A stretch of 64,000 bases of DNA from Amphritea opalescens (GTDB lineage Bacteria; Pseudomonadota; Gammaproteobacteria; Pseudomonadales; Balneatricaceae), in assembly GCF_003957515.1 (NCBI RefSeq), contig NZ_RQXW01000010.1:1-64000 (forward strand), read 5' to 3'. Below the pieces are notes generated by a model. It did not search any database, was not told the DNA's origin, and worked only from the letters and a program-made list of their open reading frames with translations. The translations under genes and the position numbers were made by a program. The first letter of the stretch is position 1, and the number at the start of each line of letters is the position of its first letter. This document shows positions 37,112-45,054 of this stretch, piece by piece.

Positions 37112-38503
37112 ATGAAAACAATGACGACTCTATCAACCCTTTTAGGCCGCTCCAAAGAGCGCAGCGCCTATACTCTTGGCCGGAAAGCTTGGCTAACACT
37201 GGGATATTTAAGCTTAATGTCGCTGCCCTTTCTCGCCACATTGACGTTGAATATGGAACCCCAGGGCCTATACGCCACCACCCTGACGGTCATCAATACC
37301 CTCGCCATGATGGCGTTTTATATGCAATTCCCATTAGCGAGCCGCTTAAAGCGGATTCCACTGTTCGCCAATATCGATTGGAATATCTCGCACCATAAGA
37401 AAGTCGGCCAATGGTTAGGTGTTATTTTTCTATTACATCCGCTGCTCATTCTTGCCCCCCGCTTTATGGTGTCATTCAACGATGGAATGCACAGTTTAAT
37501 ATCCGTTATTACGGCTCCGCAGATGCTCACAGGATTGATTGCTTGGGTTTGTCTGATGATCTGGATACTCACCGCCATCTTTAAAGACGCCCTGAAGATG
37601 CGTTATGAAACCTGGCGTTTTAGCCATATGCTCGGCTTCGTCATTATCACCATCCTCGCTACCCTGCATATCACCACCGTAGGCAGTCATGGGCAGTTTC
37701 AAGCAAGCTTTAATATTATTTGGTGGGCGCTCTGTGCCGCCTCCGTGACGATGGTGTTATATAACTACTTTATTAAACCATTATCCCTTCGGTCTCAGCC
37801 CTTTAAGCTGCTTGATGTGACACAGGTTAGCCGTACCGACTGGCAGGTCACCATCGAAAAACAAGAAGCTTCGGACTTTACCTTTGCCGCCGGTCAGTTT
37901 GTTTGGTTAAACACCAGCCAACACAGCGGTGGGGTCAAAGAGCATCCGTTTTCAATTGCGTCCTGCCAAGCCGATCTGCCGAAAATCTCCTTTATTATTC
38001 GCAACCTCGGTGATTACACCTCTAAGTTGAATACCCTCAAGGTGGGCCAAAATGTCTATGTCGATGGCCCTTACGGCAGCATTGGTTTAGCGGAATCCGC
38101 TCAGGCGAAAGCCATCGTCTTAATCGCGGGCGGCGCGGGTATTGGCCCAATGCTCAGTCTGCTGCGCGGCTTAGCTCAGCAGAACGACCCAAGACCAATA
38201 CGTCTGATATACGGTAATAACCATCTAAACCAGATGGTTCTGCAGGATGAGATTAAACATTTAGAAAAAACCATGCCCAATTTTAAGCAGCAGTTAGTTT
38301 GTGCTACCGCGACGGATGACGACGCTATCTATCAAGGCGTTATCGACACGCACTGCCTTGAGCAGACGCTTAACGCTCTCGCTCCGCGCGATTGGACGGT
38401 CTATTTATGTGGCCCAAAACCGATGATTAACGCGGTGAATAAAAGCCTGAAATCATTAAACATTCCGGCCTCACATATTCATTACGAACAGCTGTCTTTT
38501 TAA
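37112..38503 (+). CDS. Ferric-reductase-like membrane flavoprotein
   Basis: 463-aa protein. The N-terminal half (about 25-220) has six hydrophobic helices of the ferric reductase type with heme-ligand-like histidines (NISHHKKVGQW, FLLHP, FSHMLGF, ATLHITT). The C-terminal half (about 230-463) is a ferredoxin-NADP reductase-like unit with HPFSIAS (flavin), VDGPYGSIG and AGGAGIGPMLSLL and the terminal CGP motif. It should move electrons from NAD(P)H through FAD to membrane heme. The start is ATG 37112 or 37121. First gene of a tight cluster with a ferredoxin and a Tat flavoprotein. Confidence 0.8.
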   Translation: MKTMTTLSTLLGRSKERSAYTLGRKAWLTLGYLSLMSLPFLATLTLNMEPQGLYATTLTVINTLAMMAFYMQFPLASRLKRIPLFANIDWNISHHKKVGQWLGVIFLLHPLLILAPRFMVSFNDGMHSLISVITAPQMLTGLIAWVCLMIWILTAIFKDALKMRYETWRFSHMLGFVIITILATLHITTVGSHGQFQASFNIIWWALCAASVTMVLYNYFIKPLSLRSQPFKLLDVTQVSRTDWQVTIEKQEASDFTFAAGQFVWLNTSQHSGGVKEHPFSIASCQADLPKISFIIRNLGDYTSKLNTLKVGQNVYVDGPYGSIGLAESAQAKAIVLIAGGAGIGPMLSLLRGLAQQNDPRPIRLIYGNNHLNQMVLQDEIKHLEKTMPNFKQQLVCATATDDDAIYQGVIDTHCLEQTLNALAPRDWTVYLCGPKPMINAVNKSLKSLNIPASHIHYEQLSF

Positions 38504-38524
38504 CCGCTTTAAGAGGATCACAAC

Positions 38525-38740
38525 ATGCCCATTAGTGAGATTGCAGGTTGTATCGGTTGTAAAACCTGTGTGCAGACCTGCCCTACCGACGTTATCCAGT
38601 TCGATTATGATCAGCAAAAAGCGTATATCGCTTATGCGGAAGACTGTCAGATCTGTCATCTATGTCGTCTTTACTGCCCGGTCGATGCCATTACCATCAC
38701 GCCGGAAAAATCAATCCCTGTGGTTGTCGCCTGGAGGTAA
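38525..38740 (+). CDS. 2[4Fe-4S] ferredoxin
   Basis: 71 aa with two complete CxxCxxCxxxCP motifs (Cys 9, 12, 15, 19 and 41, 44, 47, 51). No signal peptide is visible. It begins 21 bases after the ferric-reductase-like gene and ends 4 bases before the start of the flavoprotein gene, so the three are co-transcribed and probably form one electron-transfer chain. Confidence 0.88.
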   Translation: MPISEIAGCIGCKTCVQTCPTDVIQFDYDQQKAYIAYAEDCQICHLCRLYCPVDAITITPEKSIPVVVAWR

Positions 38741-38744
38741 TATC

Positions 38745-40520
38745 ATGTCAGATTCCACAACGATATCGCGCCGGATGTTTCTCGGCATGGCCGGCAGCGC
38801 GATTGGCGCAACCGCTATTGCTGGCAACTTACCGTCTATGCCACCGATGGACCAACCGCCCACCCGAAATCAACCCAGTATCGATGCCGACAGTTTCAAA
38901 GAGGAAACCGTCGAAGCCGACGTCTTAGTGATTGGCAGTGGCATTGCAGGGCTATTTGCCGCCGTGAAGGCCCATGATGCCGGCGCTAAGGTATTAATGG
39001 TATCAAAAGGCCGTTTAGGTAGCTCAGGACTGACTCCTTTCGGTAAAGGTGTGTTTTGTTATGACAAACAAAACGCCTCGATGACACCCGATGAGTTTCT
39101 CGCCAAAGTTGCCGATTCATCCATTGGTACCAATAACCCAGTCTTTACCCGCCAGCTGTTAGATCACTCTGCCGATCGGGTGGCTGAATTACGTGAGTGG
39201 GGTTTCTTCGATTCTGCATTATGTTTTGAAAGTTTTTCCAAACCGATGCGCGAGCGTGATATTCCTATTATGGAACGCATCATGATGACCCATCTACATA
39301 AAGAGCAGGGCCGGGTTGTCGGGGCTTCTGGCTTTAGTTTGGATCATAATACGGTGTTCAACTTTTCCGCCAAAACGGTCATCCTCTGTACCGGCTCCGG
39401 TGGCTTTAAAGCCAGTGGCTTTCCTCTATGCGACCTCACCCATGATGGCACCATTATGGCTTATAACATTGGCGCAAAAGTCACCGGTAAAGAGTGGAAT
39501 GACGGCCATCCTGCTGCCGCAAAAAACTCCGGCTCATGCTATGACAACTGGCACGGACAGATAGAAGAACGCCCCAGCACGACGTCGACACAGATCAACC
39601 ACCACCTCGGCGTTGATATGAACTATACCGCCTATGTCAGTGGTGGACCTGTCAGCATGGGGCCCGGGCCAAAATCAGACACCATAGAAGAGACAACCGC
39701 GGATGTTCCAGCAGGCCCCTATGTACCCGAAGCCTTCCGTCAAAGTGGACCGCCGCCTCAGCCACCGGCCGAATCTTCAGGTTTACGCGCACTATTTGCT
39801 AAAGATAAACCACATGGGCCTCCGGGTATGGGGTCTGAATCGGTGGGTGGATCAACCGCCGGCATGGCGATCCATAAATCAGAGGGCTTGGTGCCTATCG
39901 ATGAAACCGGTTTAAGCTCAATTCCAGGCTTGTGGGCTTCAGGTGACGCCTTAGGCTCCTATATGTCCGGCGGTATCTATACGCAAATAGGCAGCTCTAT
40001 GGCAGGTTCCGCCGTACAAGGGGCATTGGCGGGTGAAGCAGCGGCGAAGGCGAGCCGGTCGATAACCCCCATCCCGATACCGGCAGAAAAACTGGCACAA
40101 ACTAAAGCTGAAATGCTCGCGCCATTAAAACGGGAAAGTGGCTATAGCCCAGCGTGGGCCACCCAAGTATTACAAAGTGTGATGATTCCTAACTTTGTCT
40201 TATACATTAAAAAAGAGCGCATGTTACAGGCCGCACTCGCCTATATAGAAGAGCTAAAAGAGCATCACGGGCCGATGCTGATGGCATCCGATCGCCATCA
40301 TCTGCGTCTGGCCCATGAAACCATGAATATGATCCACACAGCCGAGATGAAGCTTAAAGCCTCCATGATGCGCACCGAAAGCCGATGCAGCCATTATCGA
40401 CTGGATTATCCCGATATCGATAATGAAAACTGGCAGGCTTGGATCAACATATATAAAGATGAAAAGGGGGAGATGCAGTTAGAGAAACAGCATTTTAATC
40501 AATGGCCTAAGTTTGCATAG
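38745..40520 (+). CDS. Tat-exported FAD flavoprotein, fumarate reductase/AprA-like
   Basis: 592 aa. The Tat motif SRRMFLG (8-14) is followed by a short hydrophobic stretch. The FAD-binding GSGIAG is at 64-69, and a second nucleotide-contacting region GLWASGDALGSYMSGGIYTQIGSS occurs near 405-430. The C-terminal helical domain with KASMMRTESRCSHYRLDYP resembles adenylylsulfate reductase A and succinate dehydrogenase flavoproteins. The substrate is unknown. GGAGG precedes ATG 38745; the frame is open further left but overlaps the ferredoxin gene. It is the presumed catalytic subunit of the three-gene module. Confidence 0.82.
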   Translation: MSDSTTISRRMFLGMAGSAIGATAIAGNLPSMPPMDQPPTRNQPSIDADSFKEETVEADVLVIGSGIAGLFAAVKAHDAGAKVLMVSKGRLGSSGLTPFGKGVFCYDKQNASMTPDEFLAKVADSSIGTNNPVFTRQLLDHSADRVAELREWGFFDSALCFESFSKPMRERDIPIMERIMMTHLHKEQGRVVGASGFSLDHNTVFNFSAKTVILCTGSGGFKASGFPLCDLTHDGTIMAYNIGAKVTGKEWNDGHPAAAKNSGSCYDNWHGQIEERPSTTSTQINHHLGVDMNYTAYVSGGPVSMGPGPKSDTIEETTADVPAGPYVPEAFRQSGPPPQPPAESSGLRALFAKDKPHGPPGMGSESVGGSTAGMAIHKSEGLVPIDETGLSSIPGLWASGDALGSYMSGGIYTQIGSSMAGSAVQGALAGEAAAKASRSITPIPIPAEKLAQTKAEMLAPLKRESGYSPAWATQVLQSVMIPNFVLYIKKERMLQAALAYIEELKEHHGPMLMASDRHHLRLAHETMNMIHTAEMKLKASMMRTESRCSHYRLDYPDIDNENWQAWINIYKDEKGEMQLEKQHFNQWPKFA

Positions 40521-40536
40521 GTGATCGCTTACCCGT

Positions 40537-41115
40537 TCAGCGCAGATTATCAAACATATCATCGATCAACTCATCGACCTGTTTGTTACCTGCGCTCGCA
40601 CTGGCATAAACACGTAGCCCCATCAGTTGCACCTGCAGCGCACGCGCTAGACGTTCGGGTGATTTAGTGGAACTAATATCACCCTGTTCCTGAGCCTGTC
40701 GTAAAATGGCCGCGATAGCCCCTTCGATACGCAGTAATAACTGCTGCGCTTCGACGAGTAGCTCCGTATTGTCCTGTGTTAACTCAGAGATGGTTTTCAC
40801 TAGCATGCACATACCACTCGGAGCCGATGTTTCGCAGCCACTAACCGCACCACGAATAAAAAGCTTTAACCCTTCGATTGGCGATGCAGCCGCCGCAAGA
40901 CACTCGTGTAAGCGCTGCTGACTCATCTGTGCGTAGTGTTGCAGAGTCTCTTTAAACAGGCCGTCTTTACTGCCAAAGCACGCATAGATGCTGCCTGGCC
41001 GCATATCGATAGCCTCCTGAAGATTGCGCATGGAAGTGGCGTGATAGCCTTTAGCCCAAAACAGATCCGTCGCTCTGTTAATAGCATCTTGCCGATCATA
41101 CTTTACATTTGACAC
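40537..41115 (-). CDS. TetR-family regulator
   Basis: 192-aa repressor with an N-terminal HTH (about 10-56: AINRATDLFWAKGYHATSMRN, then PGSIYACFGSKDGLF) and a TetR_C-type ligand domain containing the GCMLVKT-like segment. The start is GTG at 41115. It is convergent with the flavoprotein gene; its targets are unknown, with the redox module and the SDR cluster as neighbours. Confidence 0.85.
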   Translation of the reverse strand: MSNVKYDRQDAINRATDLFWAKGYHATSMRNLQEAIDMRPGSIYACFGSKDGLFKETLQHYAQMSQQRLHECLAAAASPIEGLKLFIRGAVSGCETSAPSGMCMLVKTISELTQDNTELLVEAQQLLLRIEGAIAAILRQAQEQGDISSTKSPERLARALQVQLMGLRVYASASAGNKQVDELIDDMFDNLR

Positions 41116-41202
41116 CTAGGTTACCAATCTCTTTGAGCATTTGTTCAAGTATAACCTGAGCGACTGTTCAACACAATCTCAATAGCGTCTCTCAACTAGC
41201 GT

Positions 41203-42075
41203 TTATGGCCATCGGGCCGTACTAGCAAAGGCGACCAGTTGATCAACTTCAGCCTGATTTTCACCCAGCCCCCACTCGAAACCGATAGTTCTTTGCCCTG
41301 GCGCTTTAATCAGCGGCCGCTTCACAATACCTGACGATGTGTAGTGTTCTGGAATAAAGGCCACGCCAACCCCCTCTTCCACCAGCCGTAAGGCACGATC
41401 ATCCTGATTAGTGACATAAGCGACATTCAGACGCACATCACTGGCCTTAAGCAGTTCCTGAAATACCCGTCGATATTCGCAGTGAGAACGCGCAATAAAG
41501 GGCTCATCTTTTAAATCGTCGAGGCTGACCGATGGTGACTGGCTCAAATGATGGTCGGTTGCCATCGCCACCACGTAAGACTCGGAAAACAGCGCCTGTG
41601 AATAGCTGAACGGTTTACGCTGATCTGGCTGTTGCGGTAACACCGTGAGCGCCATATCAATGCGCCCCGCCTGTGCAAGTTGTTCCATCTCTGCTTCACT
41701 GGCATCAAATACGTTCAAGCGCAGATGGGGATTTTGCCGCCGGTATTGCTCGATCAACCGAGCAACATGGGAAATCGATAGGGTATTAATCACGCCCAAA
41801 CGTAATACGCGCGGCATCTCATGATGTTTCAGCTCATCTTTGGCCCGTGCACACTCCTCAACGATCTTCTTTGCTCTTTTAAGCAGCATCCGTCCTGCTG
41901 GGGTCAGCACCACGTTTCGCTTATTACGCGTAAACAACTTCACCCCCATCTCAGCTTCCAGCTTGGAAATAGAAGCCGAAAGCGCCGGTTGCGAAACAAA
42001 TGCACGTTTGGCCCCCCGGGTAAAATTCTCTAATTCTGCCGCGGCCAAAAAGCAACGTAACTGTTGTAGCTCCAC
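41203..42075 (-). CDS. LysR-family regulator
   Basis: 290-aa regulator with an N-terminal winged HTH (LQQLRCFLAAAELENFTRGAKRAF...) and a periplasmic-binding-protein-like effector domain. GTG at 42075 is preferred because AGAGG lies seven bases upstream and the family starts MELxQL; an ATG at 42102 is also in frame. It is divergent from the SDR gene, the usual arrangement for a LysR regulator and its target operon. Confidence 0.88.
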   Translation of the reverse strand: MELQQLRCFLAAAELENFTRGAKRAFVSQPALSASISKLEAEMGVKLFTRNKRNVVLTPAGRMLLKRAKKIVEECARAKDELKHHEMPRVLRLGVINTLSISHVARLIEQYRRQNPHLRLNVFDASEAEMEQLAQAGRIDMALTVLPQQPDQRKPFSYSQALFSESYVVAMATDHHLSQSPSVSLDDLKDEPFIARSHCEYRRVFQELLKASDVRLNVAYVTNQDDRALRLVEEGVGVAFIPEHYTSSGIVKRPLIKAPGQRTIGFEWGLGENQAEVDQLVAFASTARWP

Positions 42076-42090
42076 AACATAACCTCTGAT

Positions 42091-42103
42091 TATGATAACC
42101 ATA
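42091..42103. promoter_or_regulatory. Candidate LysR operator
   Basis: TATGATAACCATA is an interrupted palindrome of the T-N11-A type in the LysR-SDR divergent region, next to AT-rich sequence around 42110-42130 that could supply promoters. Confidence 0.35.
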
Positions 42104-42178
42104 GAAACAATCGATTTTATTTATTATAAGAGACACTCTAAGCTTTTGCTATCCATCACCATCATTCAGGAGCAACAG

Positions 42179-42910
42179 ATGTCCGCACACAACAAACCTA
42201 TTGCGCTGATTATTGGAGCCGGAGACCACTTAGGATTAGCGATTGCCAAACGTTTCGCACGGGAAGGTTTTCATATCGTCGCTACCCGTCGCCGTGGCGA
42301 TTTAGGTGCCCTAGTCACGGCCGTCGAAGCATTAGGCGCCAGTGCAACCCCCTATCATTCTGATGCCCGTGATGAACAGCAGGTTATCAACCTCATCAAT
42401 CAGATCGAGACCGAGCTCGGCCCCATTCAGGTGGCGGTGTTCAATGTTGGTGGTAATGTTCGCTATGATATTTGCGACACATCAAGCCGAATCTATCGCA
42501 AAGTATGGGAGATGTGTGCCTTTGCCGGTTTTCTATTCGGCCGCGAATTAGCCAGAAAAATGCTACCCCGCCAACAGGGCACCCTACTGTTTACCGGCGC
42601 ATCCGCCAGCCTGCGCGGAAACAGCGGCTTCGCAGCCTTTGCTGGCGGCAAACATGCCTTACGCGCACTGGCTCAGAGTATGGCCAGAGAACTCGGCCCA
42701 CAGGGCATTCATGTCGCCCATGTGATCATCGATGGTTTAATCGAAAACCAAGCAACCGCCGAATACCTACCCGATCTTTACGCCAGTAAAGGAGATGACG
42801 GCATCATTCAGCCGGATAACATCGCCGATATTTACTGGCAACTCCACCAGCAGCCGCGAAATGCTTGGACCTTCGAGCAAGATGTTCGTCCATTCGCCGA
42901 GCCCTGGTAA
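42179..42910 (+). CDS. Short-chain dehydrogenase/reductase family protein with altered active site
   Basis: 243-aa Rossmann protein with the glycine-rich motif GAGDHLG (13-19) and NVGGN. The catalytic YxxxK motif reads FAGGK (154-158), so the Tyr is Phe; Ser142/Ser144 and Lys158 remain. It may use another general acid or act as a non-classical SDR. AGGAG precedes ATG 42179. It heads a plus-strand cluster with an HCCA-isomerase-like gene and an MFS gene, probably controlled by the divergent LysR. Confidence 0.85.
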   Translation: MSAHNKPIALIIGAGDHLGLAIAKRFAREGFHIVATRRRGDLGALVTAVEALGASATPYHSDARDEQQVINLINQIETELGPIQVAVFNVGGNVRYDICDTSSRIYRKVWEMCAFAGFLFGRELARKMLPRQQGTLLFTGASASLRGNSGFAAFAGGKHALRALAQSMARELGPQGIHVAHVIIDGLIENQATAEYLPDLYASKGDDGIIQPDNIADIYWQLHQQPRNAWTFEQDVRPFAEPW

Positions 42911-42934
42911 CCGCTCTCACTCAAGGAATACACC

Positions 42935-43519
42935 ATGACAAAAACAATCGATTTTTATTATGACTACATCAGCATCGCCTCTTACCTAGCATGGACTCAA
43001 CTCGAGGGCATATCAAAACGCACCGGAGCCTCTGTTCACTACAAACCGATATTACTCGGGGGCGTTTTCAATGCCTGTAACAACATCAGTCCGATTACCA
43101 TCCCCGCTAAATGGGCTTGGGTGAAAAAAGATATTCAACGCTATGCTGATCATTACGGCGTGCCTTACCACCTAAATTCACATTTCCCATTCAGTACAGT
43201 GAATGCCATGCGCGGTGCGCTATGGGCGCAGGCCAATGACCAGTTAGACGCCTATAATCAGGCGATGTTTACCGCCGCTTGGATCGACGGTAAAGACTTA
43301 TCCGCTAAACCTGTTCTGGAAGAGGTCCTAAACAGCGCGGGTTTTGATGCCGCAGTCGTGATGGACGCCATAACACTACCCGATGTTAAAACCGCTTTAA
43401 TAGATGCTACCCAAGCCGCAACAGCACGGGGTGTCTTTGGTGCCCCCTCGATGTTTGTCGGTGATGAACTCTTTTTCGGCCAAGACCGCCTTGAATGGGT
43501 TGAAAAAGCCCTTTGCTAA
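42935..43519 (+). CDS. 2-hydroxychromene-2-carboxylate isomerase-like (DsbA-fold, kappa GST)
   Basis: 194-aa thioredoxin-fold protein of the HCCA isomerase family. The N-terminus reads FYYDYISIASYLA, where the family Ser occupies the position of the DsbA nucleophile, and the C-terminus has GVFGAPSMFVGDELFFGQDRL. Members isomerise ring-cleavage products of aromatics using glutathione, or act as glutathione transferases. It lies 24 bases after the SDR gene. Confidence 0.88.
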   Translation: MTKTIDFYYDYISIASYLAWTQLEGISKRTGASVHYKPILLGGVFNACNNISPITIPAKWAWVKKDIQRYADHYGVPYHLNSHFPFSTVNAMRGALWAQANDQLDAYNQAMFTAAWIDGKDLSAKPVLEEVLNSAGFDAAVVMDAITLPDVKTALIDATQAATARGVFGAPSMFVGDELFFGQDRLEWVEKALC

Positions 43520-43547
43520 GCAAAGATTCATTGCCCAAGGACACAGC

Positions 43548-44738
43548 ATGAACACAAAAGCCCAACGCTTAAAAGTACTCTGCTCTGGCATACTGAGCTT
43601 GATACTCACCATGGGCATTGGCCGATTCGCGTTGACCCCTATGCTGCCGATCATGCAGGAACACGCAGGATTGGGGATATCGGAAGGCGGTGGGTTGGCG
43701 GCCGTTAATTACCTAGGTTACCTCTGCGGCGCCCTCGTGGTGGCCATGATCAGTGATCTCGTTATCAAAGACCGCCTCTACCGTATTGGGCTAGTGATGG
43801 CGTTGGTGACCACGGTCGGTATGGGCTTAACGGATAATCTTTGGCTCTGGGCTCTATTTCGCTTTCTCGCTGGCCTGAGCTGCGCAGCAGGGATACTGCT
43901 TGGTGCGGGTTTAGTACTTAACTGGCTTATTCGTCACGACCACCGGAGTGAGCTCGGCATTCATTTTTGCGGGGTGGGCTTAGGTATCGTTTTGTGTGCT
44001 ATCGCTATCGAATGGATGCAACCCTATTTCGATTGGCGCCAACAGTGGGGGCTATTAACGCTTATTGGCGTGCTGATCATCATACCCGCTTGGCGCTGGC
44101 TGCCACCGCCGGATAAATCTCAACAAACAACCAGCGGTGAAGCATTGATTGATTCGCCCCCGAGTGCCGCCTTTATGCGCTTATTTCAGGTGGCTTACTT
44201 CTGTGCCGGTGTCGGTTATGTGATCAGCGCCACCTTTATTGTGGCGCTGATCGATCAACTACCGGGTCTTGAGGGGCAGGGTATTTGGGCCTTTCTGATT
44301 ATGGGATTAGCCGCCACCCCTAGTGCTATCGGCTGGGATTTCGTTGCTCGGCGCTTTGGGCCGCTGAACGCATTGATCTGCGCCAGCATGCTACAAGTGA
44401 TTGGCATACTGCTGCCTGTGATCGAAGCGAATTTCATATTCACCATGATCGGAGCGATCTTATATGGCGGCACCTTTGTCGGCATGGTGTGTCTAGTACT
44501 CACCATGGCAGGGCGCTACTACCCTACTCGTCCAGCCAAAATGATGGGCAAAATGACGCTCTCTTTCGGCTCCGCTCAAATCATCGCACCGGCATTAGCT
44601 GGCGTACTTGCAGAGCAAAGTGGCAGCTATACCAGCGCGGTTTATATGGCGGCATTCATTATGGCATTGGGCAGCGTACTGTTATTGATGCTCAAATCCC
44701 GTGAGCCGATCAAGCCACAACTCGTGCCCATCAACTAG
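43548..44738 (+). CDS. YbfB/YjiJ-family MFS transporter
   Basis: 396-aa membrane protein with twelve predicted helices. MGIGRFALTPMLPIMQ at the start and AAVNYLGYLCGAL are hallmarks of the YbfB/YjiJ MFS group. Substrate unknown. AAGG precedes ATG 43548; the frame is open to 43404 but overlaps the isomerase gene. Last gene of the SDR cluster. Confidence 0.88.
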   Translation: MNTKAQRLKVLCSGILSLILTMGIGRFALTPMLPIMQEHAGLGISEGGGLAAVNYLGYLCGALVVAMISDLVIKDRLYRIGLVMALVTTVGMGLTDNLWLWALFRFLAGLSCAAGILLGAGLVLNWLIRHDHRSELGIHFCGVGLGIVLCAIAIEWMQPYFDWRQQWGLLTLIGVLIIIPAWRWLPPPDKSQQTTSGEALIDSPPSAAFMRLFQVAYFCAGVGYVISATFIVALIDQLPGLEGQGIWAFLIMGLAATPSAIGWDFVARRFGPLNALICASMLQVIGILLPVIEANFIFTMIGAILYGGTFVGMVCLVLTMAGRYYPTRPAKMMGKMTLSFGSAQIIAPALAGVLAEQSGSYTSAVYMAAFIMALGSVLLLMLKSREPIKPQLVPIN

Positions 44739-44851
44739 GGAAGATGATCATCGAGCGCATGAGTCATCCTTGGCGGTTTTTATCCGCGCTCTCTGAGCCG
44801 AGTTAACGTTTACCATGTTCAAAAGAAGTTTTCGTTTAGCTTAAAAATATA

Positions 44852-44884
44852 AAAAGCCTGTCGATCATGAACCGACAGGCTTTT
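44852..44884. terminator. Bidirectional terminator between MFS and glmS
   Basis: AAAAGCCTGTCG (44852-44863) and CGACAGGCTTTT (44873-44884) form a perfect 12-bp stem with a 9-nt loop. The T run is stronger on the minus strand, so it may serve glmS as well. The rest of 44739-44851 shows nothing else. Confidence 0.85.
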
Positions 44885-44899
44885 CATTGAAAACGACTC

Positions 44900-45030
44900 G
44901 ATGACAATAAAGTCTGATATTTTTATCAACGACAACCCTATTGACTGGGCTGCCGCTTAGTGTGATGAACATTCCATCTGAAAATGATCAAACTCTATTG
45001 TCATTTATCAAACTTTATTGTCATCCCACA
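44900..45030 (-). mobile_element. Tn7-like transposon end or relic at attTn7
   Basis: Read on the minus strand from 45030 the sequence begins TGTGGGATGACAATAAAG, closely matching the Tn7 end TGTGGGCGGACAATAAAG. Two direct TnsB-site-like repeats follow (45024-45007 and 45004-44987; ATGACAATA[AG]AGTTTGAT) at 20-bp spacing. An inverted copy (ATGACAATAAAGTCTGAT, 44901-44918) lies further in. The terminus is 24 bases past the glmS stop, the canonical Tn7 insertion point. The left terminus is not recognisable and no tns genes are present, so this looks like a relic, a miniature element, or one end of a larger element. Confidence 0.78.
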
Positions 45031-45054
45031 CGCACACTTATCCTGTTGCGGGTG

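Noticed and set aside
44895-44900. GACTCG before the inverted TnsB-like site as a transposon left terminus
   Set aside because: It shares one of six bases with TGTGGG and there is no copy of the 5-base flank CGCAC beside it.
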